DNA from: Bosea sp. (in: a-proteobacteria)
Lineage (GTDB): Bacteria; Pseudomonadota; Alphaproteobacteria; Rhizobiales; Beijerinckiaceae
Direction: 5' to 3'
Length of the DNA stretch: 64,000 bases
Assembly (NCBI RefSeq): GCF_023953965.1
Contig: NZ_JAMLIX010000001.1
Coordinates: 1,488,501 to 1,552,500, forward strand
Below are positions 54,406-63,434 of this stretch, piece after piece (within the stretch, counting starts at the first letter, position 1; the number at the start of each line of letters is the position of its first letter). The notes beneath the pieces were generated by a model, which saw only the letters and a list, made by a program, of their open reading frames with translations, was not told where the DNA came from and ran no database searches. Made by a program: the position numbers and the translations under genes.

Positions 54406-55167
54406 ATGCTCGTCCTGCGCTCGCTTGCTTTCAACGTCCTGTTCTATGCCAATCTCGTCCTCTGGCTGATCCTGGCGGTCCTGCCCTCCCTCATCCTGCC
54501 GAAGCGGGTGCTGCTCGCGGTGGCGATCGCCTGGTCGCACTCCTCGCTGTGGCTGCTGCGCGTCGTCGCCGGCACGCGCTGCGAGATCACGGGCGTCGAG
54601 AACATCCCGGAAGGCGGCCTGATGGTCGCCGCCAAGCACCAGTCCTTCCTGGAGACCTTCGCGCTGGTCACGGTCTTCCGGAACCCGGTCTTCATCCTGA
54701 AGCGCGAGCTGACCTGGATTCCACTGTTCGGCTGGGGCCTGACCAAGCTCGGCATGATTCCGGTCGATCGCGGCGCGCGTGCCCGCGCGCTCGCCGACGT
54801 CACCCGCCGCGCCAAGGTCGAGCTCGGCCAGAACGGCCGCCAGCTCCTGATCTTCCCCGAGGGCACCCGCCGGGCGCCGGGCGCCCCGCCCGCCTACAAG
54901 TTCGGCGTCGCCCATCTCTATGCCGAGCTCGGCGTGCCCTGCCTGCCGGTCGCGCTGAACTCCGGCCTCTTCTGGCCCCGCCGCAAGTTCCTGCGCCGCC
55001 CCGGCACGGTCCGCATCGCGATCCTGCCGCCGATCGCGCCCGGGCTCGACAAGGTCGCCTTCCAGGAGCTGCTCCAGGAGCGGATCGAGAGCGCGAGCGA
55101 CCGGCTCTTGGCGCAGGGCCGGGCCGAGCTTTCCGCGCGCGGCATCGATCCGCTCGCCAACTCCTGA
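54406..55167 (+). CDS. plsC: 1-acyl-sn-glycerol-3-phosphate acyltransferase
   Basis: This 253-residue membrane enzyme acylates lysophosphatidic acid to phosphatidic acid. The catalytic block I reads KHQSFLET, a His-x4-Glu form of the usual His-x4-Asp. It is followed by block II (GMIPVDRGARARAL), block III (LLIFPEGTRRAPG) and block IV (PCLPVALNSG). An N-terminal hydrophobic helix (about 8-35) anchors it. ATG 54406 is chosen; TTG 54397 is in frame. It follows the YdcF gene by 57 bp. Confidence 0.9.
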   Translation: MLVLRSLAFNVLFYANLVLWLILAVLPSLILPKRVLLAVAIAWSHSSLWLLRVVAGTRCEITGVENIPEGGLMVAAKHQSFLETFALVTVFRNPVFILKRELTWIPLFGWGLTKLGMIPVDRGARARALADVTRRAKVELGQNGRQLLIFPEGTRRAPGAPPAYKFGVAHLYAELGVPCLPVALNSGLFWPRRKFLRRPGTVRIAILPPIAPGLDKVAFQELLQERIESASDRLLAQGRAELSARGIDPLANS

Positions 55168-55259
55168 CACGCGCTGACAGCAGCAGCCCCGGCAGGGACG
55201 GCTCCGGCGGCCGCGGACCCTTTGACTTATCCCCAGGTCGTTCCCATTTTGTTCCAAGA

Positions 55260-55358
55260 GCATTTTCGAGCGAAGTGGGCACCGGTTCGCGTGAAGAAAA
55301 TGCGACAGAACAGGGAGCTGGAGCATTTCCGCGATTTGGAGAAACGCGGAAATGCTCC
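55260..55358. repeat. Rhizobiales-type intergenic repeat with two hairpins, family C
   Basis: GCATTTTC (55260-55267) pairs with GAAAATGC (55296-55303) around GAGCGAAGTGGGCACCGG, a motif I recall as a widespread intergenic repeat in Hyphomicrobiales. Directly after it GGAGCATTTCCGCG (55320-55333) pairs perfectly with CGCGGAAATGCTCC (55345-55358). The element ends 18 bp before the next gene start and would form the 5' leader of that gene. Confidence 0.8.
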
Positions 55359-55376
55359 AGTACCGGAGGAACGGAC

Positions 55377-55775
55377 ATGGCCGCTCTCGCCTATCGCTAC
55401 ACCCCCGATCTCTTCGACGAGCCGCCCGTGGCGCGCGAGATGCCGCTGCGCAGCGCCGCCGCGCTCGGCGAGCGCCGCTTCACGGCCTGGCGCGGCCGCT
55501 CCGGCCGGCGCTATGTCGCTTCGGTCTTCGCCGCCGAGGACAGCCATGCGCTCAGCTTCACCGATGCGGTGCTCGTCGCCGTCTCGCCTGAGCGGCGCAT
55601 CGTCGCCGCGCGCGATTCCGGTCCCTTCGGCATCGAGGCGGCGCTCGGCCGCTGGCAGCGCGCGGTGATGGCCGCCGGCGCCAGCGAGATCCATGTCCAT
55701 CTCCTCGCCGAGGACGGGATGAGCCGCCGCGCCGCCCTGCTCGACCTGATGCCGGAGGCGAGCCCGGAGGGCTGA
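55377..55775 (+). CDS. Hypothetical protein, 132 residues
   Basis: I do not recognise a family. ATG 55377 follows GGAGGAAC. The product is soluble, with no signal or membrane segment. It has a mixed alpha/beta look: RRFTAWRGRSGRRYVASVF (Arg-rich), ALSFTDAVLVAVSPERRIVAA, IEAALGRWQRAVMAAGASEI and a short C-terminal AALLDLMPEA helix. Its mRNA leader contains the family-C double hairpin. It ends adjacent to the convergent chaC gene. Confidence 0.75.
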   Translation: MAALAYRYTPDLFDEPPVAREMPLRSAAALGERRFTAWRGRSGRRYVASVFAAEDSHALSFTDAVLVAVSPERRIVAARDSGPFGIEAALGRWQRAVMAAGASEIHVHLLAEDGMSRRAALLDLMPEASPEG

Positions 55776-56345
55776 TCAGCCCGCGAGCGGCGGATGCGGC
55801 GCAGCGAGCCCCGGCGCCAGCTCCTGCGCGAGCCCCGCCAGGACGGGATCGAAGATCCCCATCTGGCGCAGATGCTCATGCGTCTGGAGCACGTAATCCG
55901 GGTTCTCGCCGGACTGGCCCCTGCCTTCCCGGACGATCTGGAGCAATCGCGCCGGCGGCAGCTTGCCGGCATATTGCAGATGCTTGCGGTCGGCGACATA
56001 GACGAGCCCGCGCACCTGCCGGCCGTCATCGAGCCGCAAGGCCACATGGCGCTCGCGATAAACCATCGTCGCCTGCTCGCGTTCCCGGAGATAGGCCACG
56101 GTCGCCTGCGCCTGCGCGGCCCTGACGCGGAAGGCGAGGCCGCGGCAGACCCCGCCGCGGTCCAGCCCCAGCACCAGCCCCGGCCGCTCGGGCGTGCCGC
56201 GATGCACATGCGAAAACACGCACAGCGAGCGGTGATAGCCGTGCAGGCGCGCCTGCACGCTTTCCGCAAAGGGAAAGCCCGGCCGCCAGATCAGCGAGCC
56301 GTAGCCGAAGACCCAGAGATCCGCCGTACCGCATTCGCCCGTCAT
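55776..56345 (-). CDS. chaC: ChaC-type gamma-glutamylcyclotransferase
   Basis: This 189-residue protein has the N-terminal substrate loop VFGYGSLIWRPGF, the RSLCVFSHVHRGTPERPGL segment, GLVLGLDRGGVCRGLAFRV, the catalytic Glu in YLREREQATMVYRE (about 102), and VYVADRKHLQYAG. ChaC enzymes release 5-oxoproline from glutathione in the cytoplasm. ATG 56345 (MTGECGT) fits the family N-terminus; the longer frame would run through a repeat. Confidence 0.9.
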   Translation of the reverse strand: MTGECGTADLWVFGYGSLIWRPGFPFAESVQARLHGYHRSLCVFSHVHRGTPERPGLVLGLDRGGVCRGLAFRVRAAQAQATVAYLREREQATMVYRERHVALRLDDGRQVRGLVYVADRKHLQYAGKLPPARLLQIVREGRGQSGENPDYVLQTHEHLRQMGIFDPVLAGLAQELAPGLAAPHPPLAG

Positions 56346-56380
56346 CGCCGTCCCATAATTTGGCCGTGCCGGCCTGCTTG

Positions 56381-56426
56381 CTAAAGCAACGGGCCGAAAA
56401 GGGGAATCCACCTTTCGGTCCGATGC
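56381..56426. repeat. Dispersed palindromic repeat, family B (partly decayed)
   Basis: CCGAAAAGGGGAATCCACCTTTCGG, ending in TCCGATGC, shares the inner and right arms of the copies at 24298 and 32986. The left GCATCGG arm is not preserved. It lies between chaC and the DUF2125 gene. Confidence 0.6.
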
Positions 56427-56481
56427 GATAACAAGAAGGCGAATCGCCGCCGCCCGCCTGTCCGCAAGGAACACCCGCCGC

Positions 56482-57522
56482 ATGACCGATCCCTTCCCGA
56501 CGCGACGCAGCAGCCGCTTCTGGCTCTACGGCCCCGTCATGCTGCTCGCCCTGCTGGTCGCGGGCTGGTCCGCCTTCTGGTTCCATGCGCGTGGGCGCGT
56601 CGCGGCCGAGGTCGACGCCGCGCTTGTGCGCGAGGCCGAGCGCGGCCGCAGCTGGACCTGCGCCGATCGCTCCATCGCCGGCTATCCCTTCCGGATCGAG
56701 CTGCGCTGCAAGGCGCTCACGCTGACCTCGACGCGCTGGGGCGAGGCGGTGCGCGTCGAGACGGGCCCCGCCGTCGCCGTCGGCCAGATCTATTCGCCGG
56801 GTCTCGTCATCGTCGAGCTGTCGGCCCCCGCGAAAGTCTCCCTGCCGGAAGGGCGCAGGCTCGACCTCACCTGGAAGAACCTCGACGCCAGCCTCGTCTG
56901 GCGCACGCCCGAACGTTTCGCGCTGGTCGCAGCCGAGCCCCGCGGCGTGCTGAGCGGCCCCGACCTCGCGCCCGAGAGCTGGGGCGCCGCCACGCTCGAA
57001 GCGCACTTGCGCCGCAATCCGACGCGCCCCGCGAGCGATCAGGCGGTGGACATCGCCGTTTCGGCCAAGGGCACGATGCTGCCGCCGATGGACGCCCTGC
57101 TCGGCAACACCGATGCCGGCGAGATCGACCTGCAGGCGACGCTGACCCAGGCCGAGAGCTTCCGCAAGGGCTTCAACCCCGATGCGCTCGAAAGCTGGCG
57201 CGCCGGCGAGGGCGGCCTGGAATTGACCCGGCTCGCCGCGACCAAGGGCAAGGCGCGCATCGACGGCAGCGGGCGGGTCGGGCTCGACCCGCAGCATCGC
57301 GTCGCCGGCGAACTCAGGCTGGCGGCGGCCGGCATCGAGCAGATCGGCGGCCTGCGCGTCGGCAACCTGCTCGGCGGCCTCGGCGGCTTTCTCGGGGGAC
57401 GCGGCGGCGATAACGGCACGACGCCGGGCCTGACCCCGCTGCCGCCGGTTTCGCTGCGCGAGGGCCGGGTCTTCCTCGGCCCGATCCGCCTGCCGCTCCA
57501 GCCGCTGGCGCCGCTGTACTGA
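56482..57522 (+). CDS. DUF2125 domain membrane-anchored protein
   Basis: This 346-residue protein has one N-terminal signal-anchor helix (about 13-35: LYGPVMLLALLVAGWSAFWF) and a large periplasmic domain with repeated strands: SWTCADRSIAGYPFRIELRC (two Cys), then PAVAVGQIYSPGLVIVELS. A Gly-rich patch near 290-310 precedes the end. This pattern is the alphaproteobacterial DUF2125 family, which resembles AsmA/YdgA-like envelope proteins. The function is unknown. Confidence 0.87.
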   Translation: MTDPFPTRRSSRFWLYGPVMLLALLVAGWSAFWFHARGRVAAEVDAALVREAERGRSWTCADRSIAGYPFRIELRCKALTLTSTRWGEAVRVETGPAVAVGQIYSPGLVIVELSAPAKVSLPEGRRLDLTWKNLDASLVWRTPERFALVAAEPRGVLSGPDLAPESWGAATLEAHLRRNPTRPASDQAVDIAVSAKGTMLPPMDALLGNTDAGEIDLQATLTQAESFRKGFNPDALESWRAGEGGLELTRLAATKGKARIDGSGRVGLDPQHRVAGELRLAAAGIEQIGGLRVGNLLGGLGGFLGGRGGDNGTTPGLTPLPPVSLREGRVFLGPIRLPLQPLAPLY

Positions 57523-57531
57523 GACGCGCAT

Positions 57532-57557
57532 GAAAAAGGGCGCCTCGCGGCGCCCTT
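57532..57557 (-). terminator. rpoH terminator
   Basis: On the minus strand GGGCGCC, a GCGA loop and GGCGCCC are followed by TTTTT (57533-57537 on the plus strand). It sits 24 bp after the rpoH stop. On the plus strand the stem is followed only by TTCC, so it may act weakly for the DUF2125 gene. Confidence 0.88.
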
Positions 57558-57580
57558 CCAGGCTTCCGGTCAAATGCGGT

Positions 57581-58477
57581 TCACACCGCCGGCAGGGCCG
57601 CCCGCGGCGATTCGATGCGGGTGATCGCCTTCTTCACCGCTTCCTGCACCTTCTCGAAGGCGCGGACCTCGATCTGCCGCACGCGCTCGCGCGACACGCC
57701 GAACTCCTCGGAGAGCTGTTCCAGCGTGATCGGGTCCTCGGCGAGGCGGCGGGCCTCGAAGATGCGCCGCTCGCGCGGGTTCAGCACGTCCAGCGCCTCG
57801 CGCAGCGCCGCATGGCGGTTGTCCGCCTCCTCCGAATCGGCGAGCCGGCGCTCCTGGCTCTCGGAATCGTCGACCAGCCAGTCCTGCCATTCGCCGTCGC
57901 CGTCCTCGCGCAGCGGCGTGTTGAGCGAGGCGTCGCCGCCGAGGCGGCGGTTCATGTCGATCACGTCCTGCTCGTTGACGCCGAGCTTGGTCGCGATCTG
58001 CTGGACCTGGTCGGGGCGCAGATCGCCGTCGCCCAGCGCCGAGATCTTGCTCTTGGCCTTGCGCAGGTTGAAGAACAGCTTCTTCTGGTTGGCGGTGGTG
58101 CCCATCTTCACCAGCGACCAGGAACGCAGGATGTATTCCTGGATCGAGGCCTTGATCCACCACATCGCATAGGTGGCCAGCCGAAAGCCCTTGTCGGGCT
58201 CGAAGCGCTTCACCGCCTGCATCAGGCCGACATTGCCTTCCGAGACGACCTCGCCGATCGGCAGTCCGTAGCCGCGATAACCCATGGCGATCTTGGCGAC
58301 GAGCCGCAGATGCGAGGTGACGAGCTTGTGCGCCGCGTCGCGGTCGCCATGCTCGCGCCAGCGCTTGGCCAGCATGTATTCCTCGCTCGGTTCCAGCATC
58401 GGGAACTTGCGGATCTCATCGAGATAACGTGACAGCCCGCCTTCGGCGGACAGGACGGGCAGGGATGCACTCGCCAT
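57581..58477 (-). CDS. rpoH: RNA polymerase heat-shock sigma factor
   Basis: This 298-residue sigma-32 protein has region 2 (HLRLVAKIAMGYRGYGLPI, FEPDKGFRLATYAMWWIKA), the RpoH box QKKLFFNLR (about 130-138), region 3 and region 4 (VLNPRERRIFEARRL, then EEFGVSRERVRQIEVRAF). The RpoH box marks it as heat-shock sigma rather than RpoD. ATG 58477 follows GAGGAGAAC. The 220-bp upstream gap to rluD carries CCCATATA on the minus strand (58651-58658), which could be part of a heat-shock -10, but I cannot pair it with a -35. Confidence 0.94.
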   Translation of the reverse strand: MASASLPVLSAEGGLSRYLDEIRKFPMLEPSEEYMLAKRWREHGDRDAAHKLVTSHLRLVAKIAMGYRGYGLPIGEVVSEGNVGLMQAVKRFEPDKGFRLATYAMWWIKASIQEYILRSWSLVKMGTTANQKKLFFNLRKAKSKISALGDGDLRPDQVQQIATKLGVNEQDVIDMNRRLGGDASLNTPLREDGDGEWQDWLVDDSESQERRLADSEEADNRHAALREALDVLNPRERRIFEARRLAEDPITLEQLSEEFGVSRERVRQIEVRAFEKVQEAVKKAITRIESPRAALPAV

Positions 58478-58698
58478 GCTCGTTCTCCTCATCGAGGCCC
58501 CCGCTTCGCGGCGGACCCTCCGCGCGATCAACCTTCGCGCAGGCTTCGGATGTTTAAGCAAAACGATCCAACGCAGGAACCTGTCATCGGTTCGGCTGGA
58601 GCGTTCGCGCGCGGCGCCCCTTTGGCCCTCCGCATCCGAACAACCCCAGTATATGGGAACCTACTCTGGCGGAAAGGTGGCGGCGGCGCCGAATTTGC

Positions 58699-59727
58699 TC
58701 AAAGCTTCGCGAGAGCCGCTTGCAGATTCGCAAAATCCTCCGGCGGCTCGGATTCGAACAGCATGGTCTCGCCGCTCGCCGGATGCTCGAAGCCGAGGAT
58801 CGCGGCATGCAGCGCCTGCCGGCCAAGCGCGGCGAGCGCGGCTTGCGCCTCCTCCGGCAGCCTGGCCGCCTTGGTGGCGAAGCCCGAGCCGTAGAGCCGG
58901 TCGCCGAGCAGCGGATGGCCGATATGGCTCATATGCACGCGGATCTGGTGGGTGCGCCCGGTTTCCAGCCGACATTCGATGAGGCTCGCCAGCGGCTCGG
59001 TTTCGTCGAGCCCCTTCCGCAGCGGCGGGTAGCGCTCGATCAGCGCGATATGGGTGATCGCCTCGCGGCCGCGCCCTTCCTTGACCACCGCCATCTTCTC
59101 GCGGTTGCGGGTCGAGCGCTCGATCGGCGCATCGATCGTACCCTCGCGCAGGCGCGGCGCGCCCCAGGCGATGGCGAGATAGGCGCGCTGCAACGGCCCG
59201 GTGCGGCCGTGATCGGCGAACTGCCTGGCGAGCTTCTGATGCGCCCGGTCGGTCTTGGCGACGACGAGCAGGCCGCTGGTATCCTTGTCGAGCCGGTGCA
59301 CGATGCCCGGCCGCCTCACCCCGCCGATGCCGGAGAGGCTCATCCCGCAATGGGCGATCAGGGCGTTGACCAGCGTGCCGTCCTCGTGCCCGCCGGCCGG
59401 ATGGACGACGAGCCCCGCGGGCTTGTCGATGACGATCAGATGCTCGTCCTCGTAGACGACATCGAGCGGGATATCCTGGCCGACCGGCTCGGCCGGCTTC
59501 GCCGCCGGCATGACGAGGGTGACGTGATCGCCTTCGGCCACCTTGCGGCTGCCATCGCGGGCGATGGCGCCGTTGAGGCTGACCCCGCCTTCCTTGATGA
59601 CCTGTTGCAGCCGCGCGCGTGAAATCTCGCCGGCGAGGGAGGCCAGCGCCTTGTCCAGGCGCTGGCCGGCCGCATCGGGGCCGACCGTCAGGGTGACGGC
59701 GGCATTGGGGGCGGGAACGGAGGTCAT
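58699..59727 (-). CDS. rluD: 23S rRNA pseudouridine synthase, RluD family
   Basis: This 342-residue enzyme has an N-terminal S4 RNA-binding domain (QRLDKALASLAGEISRARLQ, about 21-80) and a RluA-type catalytic core with VYEDEHLIVIDKPAGLVVHP. The catalytic Asp is in GIVHRLDKDTSGLLVVA (about 150), and RTHQIRVHMSHIGHPLLGD follows. It converts uridines in helix 69 of 23S rRNA if it is true RluD. ATG 59727 (MTSVPAPN) is used. Placement directly upstream of rpoH is common in Hyphomicrobiales. Confidence 0.92.
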   Translation of the reverse strand: MTSVPAPNAAVTLTVGPDAAGQRLDKALASLAGEISRARLQQVIKEGGVSLNGAIARDGSRKVAEGDHVTLVMPAAKPAEPVGQDIPLDVVYEDEHLIVIDKPAGLVVHPAGGHEDGTLVNALIAHCGMSLSGIGGVRRPGIVHRLDKDTSGLLVVAKTDRAHQKLARQFADHGRTGPLQRAYLAIAWGAPRLREGTIDAPIERSTRNREKMAVVKEGRGREAITHIALIERYPPLRKGLDETEPLASLIECRLETGRTHQIRVHMSHIGHPLLGDRLYGSGFATKAARLPEEAQAALAALGRQALHAAILGFEHPASGETMLFESEPPEDFANLQAALAKL

Positions 59728-59857
59728 CGCGCCGCTATAAGGCGCAAAGGTTGCGGCCGCACGCCTTTTCCGCACTCATCGCACACCCTCCGCCGTCATC
59801 GTGGGTCTCCCTGCGGCCACCCGGGATGCCGGCGACGGGAGAGAGAGATGACGCCCC

Positions 59858-61522
59858 TCAGCCGAACAGCCTGAAACCGCTCTTCTTCGGCTCCGGCGGC
59901 GGCTCCTCGCCCGGCCCCGGATCATCCGGCGCATGCGAGACCGGAAAGATCACCGGCTTCGGTGGCACGCTCTCGCGCGCGGCGGCGGGGTTGATCTGCG
60001 CCGGCTCGGCCTCAGCCGGCTTCGCCCCGGCGGGTTCCGCGACCGCTTCCACGACCGGCTTCGGCTCCTCGTGCGGAGCAGCCGGCTCGGGCCTGGGCTC
60101 CTCCTGCGGCGGCGGGGGAGGGGGCGGGGCCACCGCGGCAGGCTCGATCGTGGTGGCGCTTTCCGCCCTGGCCTCGATCAGCCGGGTCGAATCGTCGAGA
60201 TCGGCCAGGACGTCGTCGATCGCCTGCGCCGGGCTGCCGAGCGTCGCCGGCGGCACCGTCCAGACGAAGGCATCGAGCCGGCCGGTGATCGGCGAGACCG
60301 GCATCCAGCGGTCCGAGACCAGCCCGTCCGCCACCCAGGCGGCATCGCGCGGCGCCCGCGTCGCCCGGGCCAGCCATTCGCGCACGCGGCCGGCGGCGCC
60401 GTGCTCGGCGTCCTCGAGCTCCGCCATCAGCAGGCAGGCACGCACCGAGGCGCCGCCGGCCAGAAGCGGCTTCAGCGCCTCGCGCGCCTCCTTGAACTCG
60501 CGGGCCTGGATCGCGGCTCCGGCGAGCGCCAGCACGCTTTCGGGGTCGGCCGGGCGCAGCCTCGACAGGGCGATCGCGCGTTTGAGGCGGTCATGCGTGC
60601 TGTCGCCGGACCGGGCATCGAGATAGGCGGCGGCGATCTCGGGGTGGGGCGCCTCCTTCCAGGCCGTCTCCAGGAGCTTCGAGGCCTTGCGGACATCGCC
60701 GCGCGCCGCCAGCATCCGCCCGGCGAGCGCTGCGGCCGGCGTCAGCGACGGCGAGAGCTTGACCGCCTCGAGCGCGGCGGCGAGCGCCTTCTCGGGCTCG
60801 TGCTCGCGCGCCTGCAACGCCTCGGCCGCCAGCAGCACCGCGCGCTGGCGGCGTGCCTCGGCCTTGTCGACGAGCCTCAGCGCCGCGCGGCGCTCGACCG
60901 CGGTGCGGGCCGCCTGCCAGTCGCCGGCCTGGGTGTGGAAATCGAGCAGCGCATCGTTGGCCCAGGCGAGCGAGGGCGAGCGGCGCACCGCATCGTCGGC
61001 GAAGGCGCGCGCCGCGGCGGCGTCGCCGCGGCGCTTGGCCTCGACGAAAAGCCCGCGCAGGCCGAGCACCCGCGTCTCGGATTTCTCCAGCATCGCCTTG
61101 AAGGCGGCCTCGGCCTGGGCCCGGTCGCCCCTGAGCTGCGCGGTCTGCGCCTCGAGCAACAGGGTCAGCGGCTCGCCGGGAACGAAGCGGCGCGCCTCGC
61201 CGGTATAGCGGCCGGCGGCGACGGGATCGCCCGCGCCGATCGCGACCATGCCGCGCGAGACGGCCTCGAAGCCGCGCGCCCGGCGCCGCGCCCGCGAGGA
61301 CAGGCTGAAGGCCGAGGGCAGCCCGAGGACGAAGCGCAGCACGGCCCAGACCACCAGCACCAGGAAAGCGAGCGCGACGACGCCGATCGCCGCCAGCGCG
61401 ACGCTGGTCTCGATCCGGTAGCCCTGCCAGAGCACGGAGACCTCGCCCGGCCGGTCGGCGAGCCAGACGGCGCCGAAGGCGAGGCAGGCGAAGACGGCGA
61501 GGTAGATGAGAACGCGAACCAT
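59858..61522 (-). CDS. hemY: HemY-type tetratricopeptide membrane protein
   Basis: This 554-residue protein has two N-terminal helices (about 1-25, VRVLIYLAVFACLAFGAVWL; about 42-66, ALAAIGVVALAFLVLVVWAVL) and a TPR-like helical repeat region (about 80-400). WKEAPHPEIAAAYLD is a HemY hallmark. A Pro/Glu-rich tail of about 110 residues follows, ending KKSGFRLFG. HemY of E. coli supports late heme synthesis by an undefined role; this is not the oxygen-dependent protoporphyrinogen oxidase of the same name. It follows hemD-mic60 by 18 bp. Confidence 0.9.
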   Translation of the reverse strand: MVRVLIYLAVFACLAFGAVWLADRPGEVSVLWQGYRIETSVALAAIGVVALAFLVLVVWAVLRFVLGLPSAFSLSSRARRRARGFEAVSRGMVAIGAGDPVAAGRYTGEARRFVPGEPLTLLLEAQTAQLRGDRAQAEAAFKAMLEKSETRVLGLRGLFVEAKRRGDAAAARAFADDAVRRSPSLAWANDALLDFHTQAGDWQAARTAVERRAALRLVDKAEARRQRAVLLAAEALQAREHEPEKALAAALEAVKLSPSLTPAAALAGRMLAARGDVRKASKLLETAWKEAPHPEIAAAYLDARSGDSTHDRLKRAIALSRLRPADPESVLALAGAAIQAREFKEAREALKPLLAGGASVRACLLMAELEDAEHGAAGRVREWLARATRAPRDAAWVADGLVSDRWMPVSPITGRLDAFVWTVPPATLGSPAQAIDDVLADLDDSTRLIEARAESATTIEPAAVAPPPPPPPQEEPRPEPAAPHEEPKPVVEAVAEPAGAKPAEAEPAQINPAAARESVPPKPVIFPVSHAPDDPGPGEEPPPEPKKSGFRLFG

Positions 61523-61540
61523 GGACTTCTCAACCCCCCG

Positions 61541-63367
61541 TCAGCCGGCCGTGCCGAGCGCGGCGACCGCATCCTGCGCGATTTTGGCGATCGCCGCATC
61601 CGCCGCGGCGCGCTTGCCGAGATCGGCGCCGAACTCCGCACTGGCACGGCGCGCCGGTTCCGGCAACTCTCCCCACAGCGCCGCAGCCTTGGCCGCGTCG
61701 CCGGCGGCGATGGCGCCTTCGAGCCGGATCGGCAGCGTCGCGGGATCGGTCGAGGCGCTCTCGCCGACCGGGCGGACCGTGACCACCCGGCTCGCCAGGG
61801 CGATGAGCTTGTCGGTCCAGCTCGCGGAAGCCGGCATCACCTCGCGCTGGAACGTCGCGCCGTGCTTGCGGAACCCGGCCAGCAGCGCCTCGCGCGTCGG
61901 CGCGCCGGTCCCGGCCACGGCGGCGAGCGCGGCCAGATCGGCCGGCGCCACGCCGCTTCGCGTCAGCGCCGCGACATCGCTCGAGAAGGGGCGCCCGCCC
62001 GCCAGCGCCTGCCGCACCCGTTCGGCGAGCACGATCCGCGCCGCCGCCATCGCCTCGGGGCTGGCGCCCGACGCCGCCTTCACCCGGGTCTCGACCGCGC
62101 CGAGCCGCCCGGCGAACTGGTCGAGGCGCTGGCCGGTGGCCGCCGCCGCCGCTTCCGCCCGCTGGACCTGAGCGCTGAAGGCGCTGGTATCGGGCGCCGG
62201 CGCATTGCCGAGTGCGGCGAGCCTCGCGGTGACGGCCTGAAGCTCCGAACCGGTCTTCGCTGCCGCATCGGAGGCCGAGGCCGCCCTGCGGTCGGCCGCC
62301 GTCAGCGCCGCCTGCACGCTCTCCAGCCGGGTTTGCAGCGCGGCGATCGCCGCAGCATCCCCCGAGGGCGCTGCGGGGGGAGGTGCCGCCTTGGGCAGGA
62401 CATAGCCGACGAGGGCTCCGCCGAGCGCGCCCGCAACGAGACCGGCCGCCGCAACGGCTATCCAGGGCGTGCGGGCCGGCTCGCGTTCGACCTGCGGCGG
62501 CTTCGGCTCGACCGGGGGCGGCCTGAATTCCCGTGGCAGCGCCTCGGTCGGCGCCACCGCTTCCGGTGAAGGCTTGACGGCATCGGCCGGAGGCGCCTCC
62601 CGCGGAGCGTCTTCGACCTCCGGCTCCCGCCCGGGCCCGGCTGGATCGGCGGGGTGCTGGCGCGCCGAGACCTGCTCCAGCGCCGCCAGCAACGCCGCTT
62701 CTTCGGGATGCTCCGCGACCAGGACGGTGCTGGCTCCGGCCGCGATGAGCGGCGCGGCGACATTGGCAGAGAGCGCGACATGGGTGAGCTCGAGCGCCTT
62801 TTCGGCGATGCCGGCCGCCTGCGTCAGGGCGATGAAGGTCTGCGCCCCGCGCGGGGAATAATGCAGCGCCGCGCCCTCGCCCTGCCGCAGCGCGGCTTGC
62901 GTCTCCTCGGGCAGGGCGGCGATCGCCTCGGCCGCATAGGCGATCCAGAGCGCAACCTCGTAGCCGGCCTCGCGCAGCCGCTCCGCCACGTCCTCCTTGC
63001 GGTCGCGCGCGACGATCATCAGCAGGCGCGCCGGCGCCGGCAGCGTCCGCCGGATCAGAGCGATCAGGTCGTTGCGGTCGCCGTCGGCGCTGCGGGTGTC
63101 GTCAAGCCCGGCCTCGCGCACCTTCGCGGCGGTGCGGCTGCCGACCGTGAAGACGGGCAGGTCGCGCCAGGCGGCCGGCCCCTGCGCCAGTGCCGGCACG
63201 GCGTTGCCGCTGGTCACCACGATCGCGTCGAAAGAGCCCGCAGGCGCCTCGCCCGGCAGGCGGATCACCTCGAAGAGCGGCGCGACCACCGGCTCGAAGC
63301 CGTGCCCGGCGATGGCGCGGGCCGTCCGTTCGGCGTCGGGGCGCGGGCGAAAGACGAAGACGCGCAT
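61541..63367 (-). CDS. hemD: HemD-Mic60 fusion: uroporphyrinogen-III synthase plus mitofilin domain
   Basis: This is a single 608-residue frame. Residues 1 to about 235 are a HemD fold (VFRPRPDAERTARAIAGHGF, VVTSGNAVPALAQG, VFTVGSRTAAKVREAG, LHYSPRGAQTFIAL). HemD closes hydroxymethylbilane to uroporphyrinogen III. A Pro/Glu linker without Met (about 240-298) leads to one helix (about 301-324, WIAVAAAGLVAGALGGALVG), a coiled-coil-like stretch (about 335-440) and a C-terminal mitofilin signature region (FSSDVAALTRSGVAP, FRKHGATFQREVMP). In many alphaproteobacteria hemD and mic60 are adjacent but separate genes; here they are fused. The HemD part would be cytoplasmic and the Mic60 part periplasmic. 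Confidence 0.87.
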   Translation of the reverse strand: MRVFVFRPRPDAERTARAIAGHGFEPVVAPLFEVIRLPGEAPAGSFDAIVVTSGNAVPALAQGPAAWRDLPVFTVGSRTAAKVREAGLDDTRSADGDRNDLIALIRRTLPAPARLLMIVARDRKEDVAERLREAGYEVALWIAYAAEAIAALPEETQAALRQGEGAALHYSPRGAQTFIALTQAAGIAEKALELTHVALSANVAAPLIAAGASTVLVAEHPEEAALLAALEQVSARQHPADPAGPGREPEVEDAPREAPPADAVKPSPEAVAPTEALPREFRPPPVEPKPPQVEREPARTPWIAVAAAGLVAGALGGALVGYVLPKAAPPPAAPSGDAAAIAALQTRLESVQAALTAADRRAASASDAAAKTGSELQAVTARLAALGNAPAPDTSAFSAQVQRAEAAAAATGQRLDQFAGRLGAVETRVKAASGASPEAMAAARIVLAERVRQALAGGRPFSSDVAALTRSGVAPADLAALAAVAGTGAPTREALLAGFRKHGATFQREVMPASASWTDKLIALASRVVTVRPVGESASTDPATLPIRLEGAIAAGDAAKAAALWGELPEPARRASAEFGADLGKRAAADAAIAKIAQDAVAALGTAG

Positions 63368-63434
63368 TCACAGCTCCTGGCAAAACCGGCGGCTACAGCG
63401 GGACGATCCACGAAACATGCAGCATGCCGCGGTC

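Noticed and set aside
59858..61522. HemY as protoporphyrinogen oxidase
   Set aside because: There is no FAD-binding motif; the protein has two N-terminal helices and TPR-like repeats, as in the unrelated enterobacterial HemY.
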